Shown here piece after piece: positions 16,280 to 26,653 of a stretch of 43,801 nt of DNA. The stretch comes from Crocinitomicaceae bacterium (GTDB taxonomy: Bacteria; Bacteroidota; Bacteroidia; Flavobacteriales_D; Crocinitomicaceae), in assembly GCA_023957475.1 (NCBI GenBank), contig JAMLHA010000020.1, forward strand, positions 1-43,801. Reading direction: 5' to 3'. Both the position numbers and the translations under genes were made by a program. The notes under the pieces are model-generated. The model was not told where the DNA came from. It did no database searches and was given only the letters and a program-made list of their open reading frames with translations. Each line of letters starts with the position of its first letter. Positions within the stretch are counted from its first letter, which is position 1.

Positions 16280-17515
16280 ATGAATAGCCTTGAGTTAGTA
16301 GAATCGTTCTCAGAATTTAAAGAGTTAAAAAGCATCGATAAACAAACGATGCAGCACGTATTGGAAGATGTGTTTCGTAGCATGTTGAAAAAGAAATTCA
16401 ACACAGATGAGCACATTGACATCGTTGTTAACATTGACAAAGGAGACGTTCAAATATTTTTAAATAAAGAAATTGTTGACGATGGAGAAGTAGAAGATCC
16501 AAATACGGAAATAGCTTATTCTGATGCCATTAAGATCGAGCCAGACTTTGAAATTGGAGAAGAAGTAACGGAAGAGTTTAAGTTTGAAGATTTTGGTCGT
16601 AGAAACATTCTTTCTTTACGTCAAAACTTGATTTCTAGAATTTTAGAATTAGAAAAAGACAACTTATACAAAGTTTACAAAAGCCGTATTGGAGAAATCA
16701 TTACTGGAGAAGTTTACCAAACTTGGAAGAAAGAAATTTTGGTATTGGATGACGAAGGAAATGAATTGATTTTACCAAAATCGGAGCAAATTCCATCTGA
16801 TTTCTTCAAGAAAGGTGAATCTATCCGTGCGGTAGTTTACAAAGTAGATATGCGAAATTCGCAGCCAACTATTATCCTTTCTAGAACAGCACCTGAATTC
16901 TTAGAACGTTTGTTTGAATTGGAAGTTCCTGAAGTATTTGACGGATTGATTACTATTAAACGTATCGTTCGTGAACCAGGGGAAAGAGCGAAAGTTGCGG
17001 TAGAATCTTATGACGACCGTATCGATCCAGTTGGAGCATGTGTTGGTATGAAAGGTTCTCGTATTCACGGAATTGTACGTGAGTTGAGAAACGAAAACAT
17101 TGACGTGATTAATTTTACAACAAATCCCCAATTGTTTATCCAACGTTCGCTTTCACCAGCGAAAATTTCTTCTATTGAAATTGAAGAAGAACAAAAGAGA
17201 GCACGTGTTTACTTGAAACCAGATCAAGTTTCTTTAGCAATCGGTAGAGGAGGTCACAATATTAAATTGGCCGGAAAATTAACGGGGTATGAATTAGATG
17301 TTTACCGTGAAGGTGAAGTGGATATTGACGATGTTGATTTGGATGAATTTGCAGATGAAATCGATGGTTGGATCATTGATGAATTAAAAGCAATTGGATG
17401 TGATTCTGCTAAGTCGGTATTGGAATTAAGTGTTGCAGATTTAGTGCATAGAACGGATTTAGAAGAGGAAACAATCGAAGAAGTATTAAAAATACTACGT
17501 TCAGAATTCGAATAA
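16280..17515 (+). CDS. nusA: Transcription termination/antitermination factor NusA
   Basis: 411 residues. The N-terminal RNA-polymerase-binding domain (about 1-125) is followed by an S1 domain (about 130-200, GEIITGEVYQTWKKEILVLDD), two KH domains (about 205-345, with GACVGMKGSRIHGIVRELR and AIGRGGHNIKLAGKLTG) and a short acidic C-terminal region (345-411). It is shorter than the 495-residue E. coli protein because it lacks the two long AR repeats, which is normal for the phylum. It binds RNA polymerase and nascent RNA and modulates pausing and hairpin termination, so it could act on the hairpin in its own operon leader. The stop is 66 bases before infB. Confidence 0.96.
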   Translation: MNSLELVESFSEFKELKSIDKQTMQHVLEDVFRSMLKKKFNTDEHIDIVVNIDKGDVQIFLNKEIVDDGEVEDPNTEIAYSDAIKIEPDFEIGEEVTEEFKFEDFGRRNILSLRQNLISRILELEKDNLYKVYKSRIGEIITGEVYQTWKKEILVLDDEGNELILPKSEQIPSDFFKKGESIRAVVYKVDMRNSQPTIILSRTAPEFLERLFELEVPEVFDGLITIKRIVREPGERAKVAVESYDDRIDPVGACVGMKGSRIHGIVRELRNENIDVINFTTNPQLFIQRSLSPAKISSIEIEEEQKRARVYLKPDQVSLAIGRGGHNIKLAGKLTGYELDVYREGEVDIDDVDLDEFADEIDGWIIDELKAIGCDSAKSVLELSVADLVHRTDLEEETIEEVLKILRSEFE

Positions 17516-17581
17516 TCGAAATCCATGTAGTATATTTAGACACGATTTATAAAAACAAATTAAAAAAAGGGCGCATAATTT

Positions 17582-20377
17582 ATGGCGGGAAAACCAATAA
17601 GATTAGGAAAGGCAGCAGGAGAACTGAATGTAGGAATTTCTACATTGGTTGAGTTTTTGGACTCTAAAGGGGTGAAAATTGATAGCAATCCCAACTTTAA
17701 GTTGGATGAGGAGCATTTTGACCTATTGAGACAAGAATTCGCTGCTGATCATGACTTAAAGGAACAAACAAAACACAATCCTGTAAAAAGAGAGAAACGT
17801 GAATCAATTTCTCTTAAAGATGCAAGAGAGGTGGAAGAAGATTCTAGCCATGAAGAAGTTGAAGAGGAAGAAGAAATTGTTGAGGTTGTTGATATTGTTG
17901 AAGAACCTATTCAGCAAGAAATTGTTGAAGAAAAAATACCTGAAACAATAGAAGATAATCCAACTCCTACTGAAGACAATAGCCCAGTTAAAGTCATTGG
18001 AAAAATTGATTTAGAGGCTTTAAATACAAAAACACGTCCTGATAAAAAGAAAAAGGATGATGTTGTAGCAGCACCTAAACAAGAAGAAGTTAAAGCACCA
18101 GTTAAAGAAGAGGTTAAGCAAGAAGTTAAAGAGGAGAAGAAAGAGGTCGTTGAAGAAAAAACTGAACCTGTAGTTGCTCGTGAAGAAATTGAAACAATTC
18201 GCGTGCAAAGCCAAACACTTACTGGTCCTAAAATACTTGGAAAAATTGAACTTCCGGTTGAAAAACCAAAATCAAATGATCATGACGATAAAGGTGGTGA
18301 CAGAAAGAAAAGAAAACGCATAAAGAAAATAGATGTAAACAAACAAGCACAACAACAGCAGCAAAGAGAGAACCAAGGCCAAGGTCAAGGACAGGGTCAA
18401 AACCAAAATCAAGGTCAAGGTCAAAAAGGCCATCACAATAAATTTAAGAAAGGAACTCCTGTAGAGCGTCCAGAAATTTCAGAACAAGACATTGAGAAAG
18501 AAATTAAGGAAACATTGGCTCGTTTATCCAATAAGGGAAATAAGTCAAAAGGAGCTAAAAACAGAAGAGCAAAACGTGATGTTTTTGCACAAAGACGACA
18601 AGAAGAGGAATTAGCAGCAGAGTTAGATAGCAAAATCTTAAAGTTAACAGAGTTTGTTACTGTATCTGAGTTGGCAAATATGATGAATGTGCAACCAACA
18701 CAAGTAATTTCTGCATGTATGTCTTTGGGTATTTTTGCATCAATTAACCAGCGTTTAGATGCAGAAACCATTCAAATCGTTTCGGATGAATTTGGTTTTG
18801 AAACAGAATTTGTAAGTGCAGAAGTACAAGATGCTATTCCTGTTGTAGAAGACAAAGAAGAAGATTTATTGACACGTCCTCCAATTATTACGGTAATGGG
18901 ACACGTTGACCATGGTAAAACATCTTTGTTGGATAAGATTCGTAATGCACACGTAACTGAAGGTGAAGCTGGAGGTATTACACAGCACATTGGAGCATAT
19001 TCTGTTGTTAAAGACGGTAAGAAATTGACGTTCTTGGATACACCTGGTCACGAAGCCTTTACTGCGATGCGTGCTCGTGGTGCTCAAGTTACCGACGTAG
19101 CAATTATTATTGTAGCTGCGGATGACGATGTGATGCCTCAAACAAAAGAAGCAATTTCACACGCTCAAGCTGCTGGTGTACCGATGGTGTTTGCTATCAA
19201 TAAAATTGATAAACCAGGAGCAAATCCGGATAAAATTAGAGAACAATTGTCTCAAATGAATATCTTGGTTGAAGAATGGGGTGGTAAATACCAATCTCAA
19301 GAAATCTCTGCTAAGCAAAATTTGAACATTGATGCATTATTAGAAAAAGTATTGTTGGAAGCTGAATTGTTGAATTTAAGAGCTAATCCGAATAAAAATG
19401 CTTTGGGTGTTGTAATTGAATCTTCGCTTGATAAAGGAAAAGGGTATGTAACCAATATGTTGGTAGAATCTGGAACTTTACGAGTAGGTGATGTTGTTCT
19501 TGTGGGTAGATATTACGGAAAGGTGAGAGCTATGCACGATGAAAAAGGAAATGCATTGAAAGAAGCGGGACCTTCTACACCAGTATCTATTTTGGGTATA
19601 AGTGGTGCGCCTAATGCAGGGGATAAGTTCAACGTAATGGATGATGAGCGTGAAGCTAAAGCTATTGCATCTAAACGTGAGCAATTGTATAGAGAGCAAG
19701 GATTGCGTGCTACTAAGCACATTACTTTGGATGAAATTGGTCGTCGTTTGGCAATCGGAGATTTCAAAGAATTGAACATTATTGTGAAAGGTGACGTGGA
19801 TGGTTCTGTTGAAGCGTTGTCTGATTCATTGTTGAAATTATCTACTGAAGAAATTCAAGTAAATATTATACATAAAGGTGTTGGTGCTATTTCTGAAGCC
19901 GATGTTAACTTAGCTTCTGCATCAGATGCTATTATTATTGGATTCCAAGTTCGACCAGTTGTTTCTGCTCGTAGATTGGCAGAAAATGAGCAAATTGATA
20001 TTCGTTTGTACTCCGTTATCTACAAAGCGATTGAAGAAATTAAATCGGCAATGGAAGGAATGTTATCTCCAGATATTGAAGAAAAAATCATTGGATCCGC
20101 TGAAGTTCGTGAAACGTTTAACATTACGAAAGTTGGAACAATTGCAGGATGTTATGTATTAGACGGAATCATCAAAAAGTCTTCTATGATTCGCTTAATC
20201 CGTGATGGAATTGTTATTCATACTGGAACATTAGGTTCTTTGAAACGATTCAAAGATGATGTTAAAGAGGTGAAAAACAACTACGAATGTGGATTGAACA
20301 TTGACAAGTTCAATGATATCCAAGTAGGAGATATTATCGAAGCATTTGAAGAAATCGAAGTAGCAAGAAAACTATAA
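17582..20377 (+). CDS. infB: Translation initiation factor IF-2
   Basis: 931 residues. The N-terminal IF2_N motif ([20 protein letters not shown]) is followed by a ~330-residue acidic/Lys-rich linker with a Gly-Gln run (about 262-285), then a second IF2_N-like segment near 355-400. The GTPase domain has G1 GHVDHGKT at 440-447, G3 DTPGHEAF and G4 NKID; the beta-barrel domains II-IV follow, including the C-terminal initiator-tRNA-binding part. It brings fMet-tRNA to the 30S subunit and promotes joining of the 50S subunit. It is the last gene of the operon and is followed by a terminator. Confidence 0.97.
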   Translation: MAGKPIRLGKAAGELNVGISTLVEFLDSKGVKIDSNPNFKLDEEHFDLLRQEFAADHDLKEQTKHNPVKREKRESISLKDAREVEEDSSHEEVEEEEEIVEVVDIVEEPIQQEIVEEKIPETIEDNPTPTEDNSPVKVIGKIDLEALNTKTRPDKKKKDDVVAAPKQEEVKAPVKEEVKQEVKEEKKEVVEEKTEPVVAREEIETIRVQSQTLTGPKILGKIELPVEKPKSNDHDDKGGDRKKRKRIKKIDVNKQAQQQQQRENQGQGQGQGQNQNQGQGQKGHHNKFKKGTPVERPEISEQDIEKEIKETLARLSNKGNKSKGAKNRRAKRDVFAQRRQEEELAAELDSKILKLTEFVTVSELANMMNVQPTQVISACMSLGIFASINQRLDAETIQIVSDEFGFETEFVSAEVQDAIPVVEDKEEDLLTRPPIITVMGHVDHGKTSLLDKIRNAHVTEGEAGGITQHIGAYSVVKDGKKLTFLDTPGHEAFTAMRARGAQVTDVAIIIVAADDDVMPQTKEAISHAQAAGVPMVFAINKIDKPGANPDKIREQLSQMNILVEEWGGKYQSQEISAKQNLNIDALLEKVLLEAELLNLRANPNKNALGVVIESSLDKGKGYVTNMLVESGTLRVGDVVLVGRYYGKVRAMHDEKGNALKEAGPSTPVSILGISGAPNAGDKFNVMDDEREAKAIASKREQLYREQGLRATKHITLDEIGRRLAIGDFKELNIIVKGDVDGSVEALSDSLLKLSTEEIQVNIIHKGVGAISEADVNLASASDAIIIGFQVRPVVSARRLAENEQIDIRLYSVIYKAIEEIKSAMEGMLSPDIEEKIIGSAEVRETFNITKVGTIAGCYVLDGIIKKSSMIRLIRDGIVIHTGTLGSLKRFKDDVKEVKNNYECGLNIDKFNDIQVGDIIEAFEEIEVARKL

Positions 20378-20400
20378 TAGTCGAAAAAAATATCTGTTTA

Positions 20401-20427
20401 AAAGCTATCTGAAAAGGTAGCTTTTTT
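20401..20427 (+). terminator. Terminator of the rimP-nusA-infB operon
   Basis: AAAGCTATCT-GAAA-AGGTAGCTTT forms a 10-base-pair stem (one G-T pair) closed by a GAAA loop and followed by a T-run. It lies 23 bases after the infB stop and separates it from the convergent kinase gene. Confidence 0.85.
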
Positions 20428-20446
20428 TATTTGGATAAAATTTAGA

Positions 20447-23400
20447 TTAATTCAATGGAAGTTCTATCGTGAAAGTTGTGCCAACACCCTCTTCAGATTC
20501 AAAGTCTATTGTTCCCTGATGATTCATGATGATTTGTTTAACCATTGCTAAACCTATACCAGAGCCGTTGGACTTGGTTGTGAAATAAGGTACAAATATT
20601 TTTGCTTGCTGACTTTTTGAAATTCCAGAACCATTGTCTGTTACCCCTATTGTTACAACGTTTTCGTTTTGTTTCACAGAAATACTAATTAAGCCATTTT
20701 GCTTTTCATTAATAGCTTGACTACTGTTTTTAATTAAGTTGTTAAATACACGTAGCAGTTGGTCTTTATCCCCTTTTATGAAGCATTTTTCTGGTGCATT
20801 GATCTGAATGTTAACCTGGTTGCCTTCTTTGAATAATTCAATTACATTGTTGATTATATTTACAATATCAACCGTTTCAAATTCAGGTTTTTGCATCTTT
20901 GCAAAATTGGAAAATTCATTGGCAATTTTTGTCAGTGCATCAATTTGTTCAATTAGCGAAGAACTGACTTTATTAATCTTGTCGTGTGCATTTACATCAT
21001 CTGGATCAAACGAACGCATGAGGTGTTGAACAGATAATTTCATTGGGGTTAGTGGGTTTTTGATTTCATGAGCTACTTGTTTTGCCATATCTCTCCATGC
21101 CGATTCACGCTCACTTTGAGCCAATTGTTGAGCAGCATATTCCAATTCATCGATCTTCATGTTATAGCTTTTTACAAGCGCACCAATTTCGTCGTTAATG
21201 TGGTATTGGATGTATTGATTTGTTTTTCCAAGATGAATGTTTGAAACGTATTTCTGAAGCATTTGAAGCGGATTGGTAATCCAGTTCGCAACAAATATGG
21301 CCACAATTGCCGAAGTGGCTAATAAAAGCACAAAAACACTGATTACAGACATTAAAAATTGCTGAATTTGGTGTTCAACTTCTTCTTGTTGTCCAAAATG
21401 CTGTAGATTGATGTAGCCAATTATTTTGCTACTTTTATTGTAAATAGGAGCATAGGCAGAATTGTAGTACAAATTACCTATGTTTTCTGAATGAATGAAT
21501 TCACTTTTGTCCAATTCAATTAATTCTTTTTTTGCAGTTGGATTGATCTGTTCACTTAATAATCCGCTATTGAACACATTTTGGCGAGAAGTGCTAATTA
21601 AAAATCCTTGCTCATCGTAGATGTTGATATCGGTTTTAAACACTTTGGACAACCCAATGAGTTGAAAATTTAAAAATGAGGCATTGTTTTGAATGGTTAA
21701 ATTTTTTTCTTTGCTAATTAGCGGGGTTAATTCTTCTTCAATGGATTGAACCTTTTCTTTGATGGATAGTTCTGTAAATGAACTGTATTGATTTCTAATA
21801 AATGCACCACTACTTACAGCTGAAATTGTGAGTGAAATAACAACTATTGTAATCAATGTGACTTGAATTTTTGTTGCTAAAGAAATGGAGTTTTTTGTAA
21901 AAGATTTGGCATAAAAGCGAATGTAGATAGGAAGCAACAGAATGCCAAAGAAACAGAATAAATACGAAAATAAAGTAATTACATCAACCCAAGTGCTGTT
22001 GATGCTTGACAATACAACCACATCGTTTTTTGATTTATGTTGAATCAAGTGATTGTAACCATTGTAATTGAAATTGTCTAAATGTTTCGGATTTGTTTTG
22101 TAAAGTCCTTTTAATGTGTTGGGATAATTGAATAAACCATATTGCGATACCAATCGTTTGTTATGATACTTGGCAATGGAGTAATTGTCTAAATGATGCA
22201 AAGAAGAAGATTCGGACGATATTAATAATCGAGGATAGCCTATTTCTTCGGGGACTTTCTTTGATTTTAGGGTAACAAAAAGCGTAGCTATTTCATCATT
22301 TTTACCATGTAATTGTTGCTTAATGATGTAGCTATATTGACCAATATAATCAGATATAAAATAAATTGATGGGCTAATTTCCGATTGTACACCATGATTG
22401 TTAACATAATCATTCAAATTGAGCCACAATTCATTTGAGCTGCCTTGAAGATTTAGAAGCGATTCATTTTTTTCATTGTATAAAAAGAATTTGCATTCGT
22501 ATCTTTCCCAGAATTTATTGAAATGTCGGCGTTCCATTGTTCTTTCAAAATCTCTGAAATTTAATTGACCACCTACACTAATCATTTGTTGCAGTAGTTT
22601 ATCGCTTTTTATCGAAGGAGCTAATTTTAAGAATTCCAATTCTGTAATGATATCCTTTTCCACCATTAATTGACTAGCATATAGTTCTCTTTCACTTTTT
22701 CCTTTCTTTTGGCTAAAGTCATTGATAATAATAGCAGAAGCAAATGCATAGATGGCCAACATAGACATACCAAGAACGAGGTGTTTTTGTTTTATTTCTT
22801 TGTATTCGAGTAGGGTAACAAAAAGTAGAAAAACGAATGGAAGTAAGGCCGTATAAGGAGTTTCTTTGGATAAATAAAAGACTTCAATTAGAAAATAAGC
22901 AATTCCAATGATGCTATTAAATAGGATGAGTTTTTTGAAAGGAAATGATTGATTTTTAAGAAGACGAATAATGGTTTTACTCGTTATGAAGTAAATAAAC
23001 CCTATAACAGCTATACTGAGTATTGCGATAATGGAATAACTGTTGATTTTAAACAATTCTTCAATATGAAGAGGAATACTAGAGTTTTCTATTAATCCTT
23101 GAAAGAAAAACAAGTTGCAAATCCAAACAATGTACGGAATAATGAGTACAATAAAAACAAGCAGGGTAGAGAGATTGAATTGCTTTGTTTTGAGTTTTCC
23201 GTAACAAAAATAACTAATGATGAGTAAGACTAAAATGTTGATGCAGTACTCGGTAAAATTAGGGAAAAGTGCATTTGTACCGTATAAACTCGCGCTGTAA
23301 ATCTCCGAGTTTTTTAAAAACGAAAGCCAAGCAAAGTGAATGGATAGATACCGAATGCCAAGTAAAGCAAATGGATATACCCAAGACCATTTGGAAGTTG

Positions 23401-24064
23401 TTTTTATGGTAAATTGTGTGGTTTTAAATAATGTCAATGTTAATATAATGATTAACAAACTAAATAAAATGATGGCATCTACCTCATTGATGGTTTGGTA
23501 ATCGTTGACAGTAATTGAGAATAAATATTGCTTTTTTTGATTGTAGATAGGGAAGCCACTCGATTCATCTAAAGAAATTGATGCATTAAAGTTTGTTTTT
23601 AAATTATCAGAAAATTCATTTTTAAGGTATTCATTTTGGTATGAATATTCATTTTTGATTAAAAATGATACGGCATAGGTGTATTCATTAATGGTGTTTG
23701 TTTGTGCGTAATACCACCCATTTTGTAGGCGCAACAAGCCTGATGAAGGGTATTGCAAATCAGCAAATTTTGAAACGGGTAATTTATTTGTATTCCAATA
23801 AACTAATGTATCGTTTTTATAGATATGCAGAAAGAATGGTTCTTTGGTTGTGAGTGAATCTAATTGTTTACTTTTTTGAAGTTGACTTTCGATTGATTTT
23901 TGGTAAGTGGTTAATTCATTTTCTAAGGCATTAAAACTTGTTTTGACCTTACTTAGTTGGGGGTAGTAATTGGAAGAAAATAAATGAGCATATAATAAAA
24001 TAAATAGACCAATCGCAGCAGCGAGACTCATCCAAAGGCCATATTTCTTTATAAGTGATTTCAT
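20447..24064 (-). CDS. Very large NtrY-like sensor histidine kinase
   Basis: 1205 residues. A first helix (about 12-30) and an extracytoplasmic domain (about 30-190) are followed by a block of about eight transmembrane helices (about 190-460), a second extracytoplasmic domain (about 460-680), two more helices, a third extracytoplasmic sensor segment (about 770-890), a last helix, HAMP, HisKA and HATPase_c. The phospho-acceptor is H999 in KQVAHEIKNPLTPMKLSVQ, the NtrY-type H-box; N, G1 (DNGSGIS) and G2 (GSGIGLAMVKQI) boxes are present. No response regulator is adjacent, so the partner is elsewhere. The ATG directly follows the stop of the LD-carboxypeptidase gene, so it is expressed with a peptidoglycan enzyme; an envelope signal is a plausible inference. 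Confidence 0.88.
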   Translation of the reverse strand: MKSLIKKYGLWMSLAAAIGLFILLYAHLFSSNYYPQLSKVKTSFNALENELTTYQKSIESQLQKSKQLDSLTTKEPFFLHIYKNDTLVYWNTNKLPVSKFADLQYPSSGLLRLQNGWYYAQTNTINEYTYAVSFLIKNEYSYQNEYLKNEFSDNLKTNFNASISLDESSGFPIYNQKKQYLFSITVNDYQTINEVDAIILFSLLIIILTLTLFKTTQFTIKTTSKWSWVYPFALLGIRYLSIHFAWLSFLKNSEIYSASLYGTNALFPNFTEYCINILVLLIISYFCYGKLKTKQFNLSTLLVFIVLIIPYIVWICNLFFFQGLIENSSIPLHIEELFKINSYSIIAILSIAVIGFIYFITSKTIIRLLKNQSFPFKKLILFNSIIGIAYFLIEVFYLSKETPYTALLPFVFLLFVTLLEYKEIKQKHLVLGMSMLAIYAFASAIIINDFSQKKGKSERELYASQLMVEKDIITELEFLKLAPSIKSDKLLQQMISVGGQLNFRDFERTMERRHFNKFWERYECKFFLYNEKNESLLNLQGSSNELWLNLNDYVNNHGVQSEISPSIYFISDYIGQYSYIIKQQLHGKNDEIATLFVTLKSKKVPEEIGYPRLLISSESSSLHHLDNYSIAKYHNKRLVSQYGLFNYPNTLKGLYKTNPKHLDNFNYNGYNHLIQHKSKNDVVVLSSINSTWVDVITLFSYLFCFFGILLLPIYIRFYAKSFTKNSISLATKIQVTLITIVVISLTISAVSSGAFIRNQYSSFTELSIKEKVQSIEEELTPLISKEKNLTIQNNASFLNFQLIGLSKVFKTDINIYDEQGFLISTSRQNVFNSGLLSEQINPTAKKELIELDKSEFIHSENIGNLYYNSAYAPIYNKSSKIIGYINLQHFGQQEEVEHQIQQFLMSVISVFVLLLATSAIVAIFVANWITNPLQMLQKYVSNIHLGKTNQYIQYHINDEIGALVKSYNMKIDELEYAAQQLAQSERESAWRDMAKQVAHEIKNPLTPMKLSVQHLMRSFDPDDVNAHDKINKVSSSLIEQIDALTKIANEFSNFAKMQKPEFETVDIVNIINNVIELFKEGNQVNIQINAPEKCFIKGDKDQLLRVFNNLIKNSSQAINEKQNGLISISVKQNENVVTIGVTDNGSGISKSQQAKIFVPYFTTKSNGSGIGLAMVKQIIMNHQGTIDFESEEGVGTTFTIELPLN

Positions 24065-24967
24065 TTATTCTCTATTAAACGTCAAATTAACTTTATTAGT
24101 TACTTCAAAATTAACAGTTTCGTTTAAAACAATTGCCCTATTGTCGTCTAGATGTCCACTTGGGAAGTTGAAGCAAATAGGAATTCTTCTATACTGAAAA
24201 TGTTGTAAAATAATATCTTCAATATTCATGCCAATTGATACTTCTGTTGAATCTTTGATATTTGTCATACCACCAACAATAAGCCCTTTTATTTCATCAA
24301 GAATACCTGATTTTTTAAATGAAAACAACATTCTATCAATGGAGTAGAGTTGTTCGCCAACATCTTCAATAAACAAAATTTTATTTTTGTAATCAGGCAT
24401 ACTGTCAGTGCCTATCAAACTGTATAAAATACTCAAGTTTCCTCCTATAATTTTACCAATGGCACTCCCTTTTTTATTGAAATCGTTTCCTTCAATTTCT
24501 ATGGAGTATGATTTTCCTGTTAGCGCATCAATAAGGGTTTCAATCGATTCTTTACTGTTTTCATTGTAGTTTAAAGGCATTGTAGCATGAATGCTTTTTT
24601 GATCGAGTAGTTGCATTTGCTGGTGAAACACTGTTATGTCACTAAATCCAACTATCCATTTCGGAGAAATGAGTTGATTGGCCCATTTGATTTTATCAAC
24701 AATTCTGACCGCACCGTAGCCACCTCTTGCACAGATAATTGCTTTTACATCAGGATTGTCTAATGCTTGTTGGAAATCAGTTAACCGTTGCTCATCAGTT
24801 CCAGAGAAATAATTGAATCGATCAGTACAATTGGGACTGATTTTAACTTTAAACCCAATTTCTTCTAAGCGGATTTTAGCAAATTCGATTAGTTCTTTTT
24901 CTATTGCTTTGGCTGGAGCAACAATTTCAATTAAATCACCTTTTTTAAGGTATGGAATTGCATTCAT
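24065..24967 (-). CDS. S66 family LD-carboxypeptidase
   Basis: 300 residues. The N-terminal KKGDLIEIVAPA and ARGGYGAVRI are followed by the nucleophile elbow VGFSDIT with S109, the IEDVGEQLYSIDRML motif (Glu in 201-205) and the C-terminal FPSGHLDDN with H272, together the Ser-Glu-His triad of MEROPS S66. These cytoplasmic enzymes trim the terminal D-Ala from tetrapeptides during peptidoglycan recycling; a microcin-resistance role is the alternative in the family. The length is typical. It lies 35 bases after yraN and abuts the sensor kinase gene with no gap. Confidence 0.9.
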   Translation of the reverse strand: MNAIPYLKKGDLIEIVAPAKAIEKELIEFAKIRLEEIGFKVKISPNCTDRFNYFSGTDEQRLTDFQQALDNPDVKAIICARGGYGAVRIVDKIKWANQLISPKWIVGFSDITVFHQQMQLLDQKSIHATMPLNYNENSKESIETLIDALTGKSYSIEIEGNDFNKKGSAIGKIIGGNLSILYSLIGTDSMPDYKNKILFIEDVGEQLYSIDRMLFSFKKSGILDEIKGLIVGGMTNIKDSTEVSIGMNIEDIILQHFQYRRIPICFNFPSGHLDDNRAIVLNETVNFEVTNKVNLTFNRE

Positions 24968-25002
24968 GTTTAATTTCTTACCCTCAAAGAAACGAAATTT
25001 CT

Positions 25003-25362
25003 TTAAAGTATCGGGTAAAAAGCATCTGGAATGTGTTCAATTTTTGAGCGAATGGAATTGTGAACGATGGATATGATGTCAAATCGCACATCAATGAACA
25101 AGTTTTTGCTTTTAATGAAATAATCAGCTGCTTTGATGAGTTGTCGTTGTTTATTCAATGTTACAGCTTTGTATGGTTCGCCTATTTGTGCGGTAACACG
25201 TGTTTTTACTTCGCAAATAATTAGCTGTTCGCCTTTTGTGGCAATGATATCAATTTCTAATTTTTTATACCGGTAATTTCGTTCCAATATTTGGTAACCA
25301 TCATTGCGTAAATAGTCAGTAGCCATTTGTTCACCGTGCTGACCAAGTTCAATATGTGTCAT
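25003..25362 (-). CDS. YraN/UPF0102 family nuclease-like protein
   Basis: 119 residues, full length for the family. GQHGEQMATDYLRNDGYQILERNYR is followed by LEIDIIA (E36, D38) and ICEVKTR (E51, K53), a PD-(D/E)XK core. The family is related to Holliday-junction resolvases, but its function in the cell is not established. It is the first gene of a reverse-strand group with the LD-carboxypeptidase and the large kinase. ATG at 25360-25362. Confidence 0.92.
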   Translation of the reverse strand: MTHIELGQHGEQMATDYLRNDGYQILERNYRYKKLEIDIIATKGEQLIICEVKTRVTAQIGEPYKAVTLNKQRQLIKAADYFIKSKNLFIDVRFDIISIVHNSIRSKIEHIPDAFYPIL

Positions 25363-25479
25363 GTGTTTTGTGTTTAAAGTAGTTTTAAAAAGGGATGGTT
25401 GTGTTTACTATTTAATTTTTCAGTTGAAGTTGTATTCTTTTTTTGCGAACGATTGATTGTTTGTTGTATGTTTAATATA

Positions 25480-25512
25480 AAAGAGGTGTCCAAAAAATTG
25501 GACACACTCTTT
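25480..25512 (-). terminator. Terminator after recA
   Basis: GTGTCCAA (25486-25493) pairs with TTGGACAC (25498-25505) around an AAAA loop. After a one-base bulge the stem extends through AAAGAG/CTCTTT. On the reverse strand it is followed by T residues. It sits about 20 bases past the recA stop. Confidence 0.75.
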
Positions 25513-25531
25513 CCCTACGATTACAACTAAA

Positions 25532-26572
25532 CTAATCTTGCTCTACTACAGTTGCTACTGATGTAGAACCAAGAGCTTCTTTAATTTTGTTTTCTAATTC
25601 ATCCATCAATTCTGGATTATCTTGAATCAATGCTTTTACAGCATCGCGACCTTGTCCAAGTTTTGTTTCTCCGTAAGAGAACCAAGATCCACTTTTCTTA
25701 ACGATATTCAAATCTACTCCAAGATCGATAATTTCACCAATTTTTGAGATACCTTCACCGTACATGATATCAAATTCTGCTTTTTTGAATGGTGGAGCTA
25801 CTTTGTTTTTTACAACTTTTACTTTTACTCTGTTTCCAATTACTTCCTCACCATCTTTTATTTGGCTTGCTCTTCTAATATCTACTCTTACAGAAGCATA
25901 AAATTTCAATGCGTTTCCTCCTGTTGTAGTTTCTGGATTTCCGAACATAACACCAATTTTATCCCTTAATTGGTTGATGAAGATACAGCAACATTTAGCC
26001 TTGTTGATTGAACCTGTTAATTTTCTTAATGCTTTTGACATCAATCTTGCTTGTAAGCCCATTTGTGAGTCACCCATTTCCCCTTCAATTTCTGCTTTTG
26101 GGGTTAATGCAGCCACGGAGTCAACTACTAATAGATCAATTGCACCTGAACGAATTAGGTTATCTGCAATTTCCAATGCTTGCTCTCCATTGTCTGGTTG
26201 TGAAATCAATAAGTTGTCGATATCCACACCTAATTTTTCGGCATAAAACTGGTCAAATGCGTGTTCTGCGTCAATTATAGCAGCTATTCCACCTTGTTTT
26301 TGCACTTCGGCGATTGCATGGATAGCCAATGTTGTTTTTCCAGATGATTCTGGTCCATATATTTCTACAATTCTTCCTTTAGGAAAACCATTTACACCTA
26401 ATGCAATATCCAGTGTTAGTGATCCTGTTGGGATGGCTTCTACTTTTTCTACAGCTTCGTCGCCTAATTTCATTACGGTTCCTTTACCGTAAGTTTTATC
26501 CAGCTTTTCCATTGTTAATTGAAGAGCTTTCATTTTTTCAATTCTCTCTTGGTTTACATCTTTTGTTGCCAT
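25532..26572 (-). CDS. recA: Recombinase RecA
   Basis: 346 residues of standard length. Walker A is GPESSGKT at 73-80; [22 protein letters not shown] (Walker B and loop L1), [32 protein letters not shown] (loop L2) and the [21 protein letters not shown]-domain entry are all present. It forms filaments on single-stranded DNA and drives strand exchange and, where LexA exists, the SOS response. It is monocistronic, with its own terminator downstream and a promoter region holding a perfect palindrome. Confidence 0.98.
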   Translation of the reverse strand: MATKDVNQERIEKMKALQLTMEKLDKTYGKGTVMKLGDEAVEKVEAIPTGSLTLDIALGVNGFPKGRIVEIYGPESSGKTTLAIHAIAEVQKQGGIAAIIDAEHAFDQFYAEKLGVDIDNLLISQPDNGEQALEIADNLIRSGAIDLLVVDSVAALTPKAEIEGEMGDSQMGLQARLMSKALRKLTGSINKAKCCCIFINQLRDKIGVMFGNPETTTGGNALKFYASVRVDIRRASQIKDGEEVIGNRVKVKVVKNKVAPPFKKAEFDIMYGEGISKIGEIIDLGVDLNIVKKSGSWFSYGETKLGQGRDAVKALIQDNPELMDELENKIKEALGSTSVATVVEQD

Positions 26573-26612
26573 AATCGTTTGGTTTTTTTAGTTAATTAAT
26601 TTAATTGTGATA

Positions 26613-26649
26613 CAAAGGTATATTGATTAGAACGTAAAGTTTTTACGTT
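26613..26649 (-). promoter_or_regulatory. recA promoter with a palindromic operator candidate
   Basis: On the reverse strand the -7 element is TACCTTTG (26613-26620). Where the -33 TTG should lie (around 26640) there is instead a perfect inverted repeat AACGTAAA-GTT-TTTACGTT (26631-26649). An 8+3+8 palindrome centred at -33 is a natural site for a dimeric repressor or activator. No protein that binds it is identified in this window. Confidence 0.55.
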
Positions 26650-26653
26650 GTGA

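Noticed and set aside
15754..16440. 228-codon reverse frame over rimP and nusA
   Set aside because: Antisense to two strongly conserved genes; Ser/Phe/Asn-rich with no motif.
18360..18430. Short Gly-Gln repeat tract in infB
   Set aside because: Low-complexity linkers of this kind are common in IF-2 of this phylum and keep the frame; not a separate repeat element.
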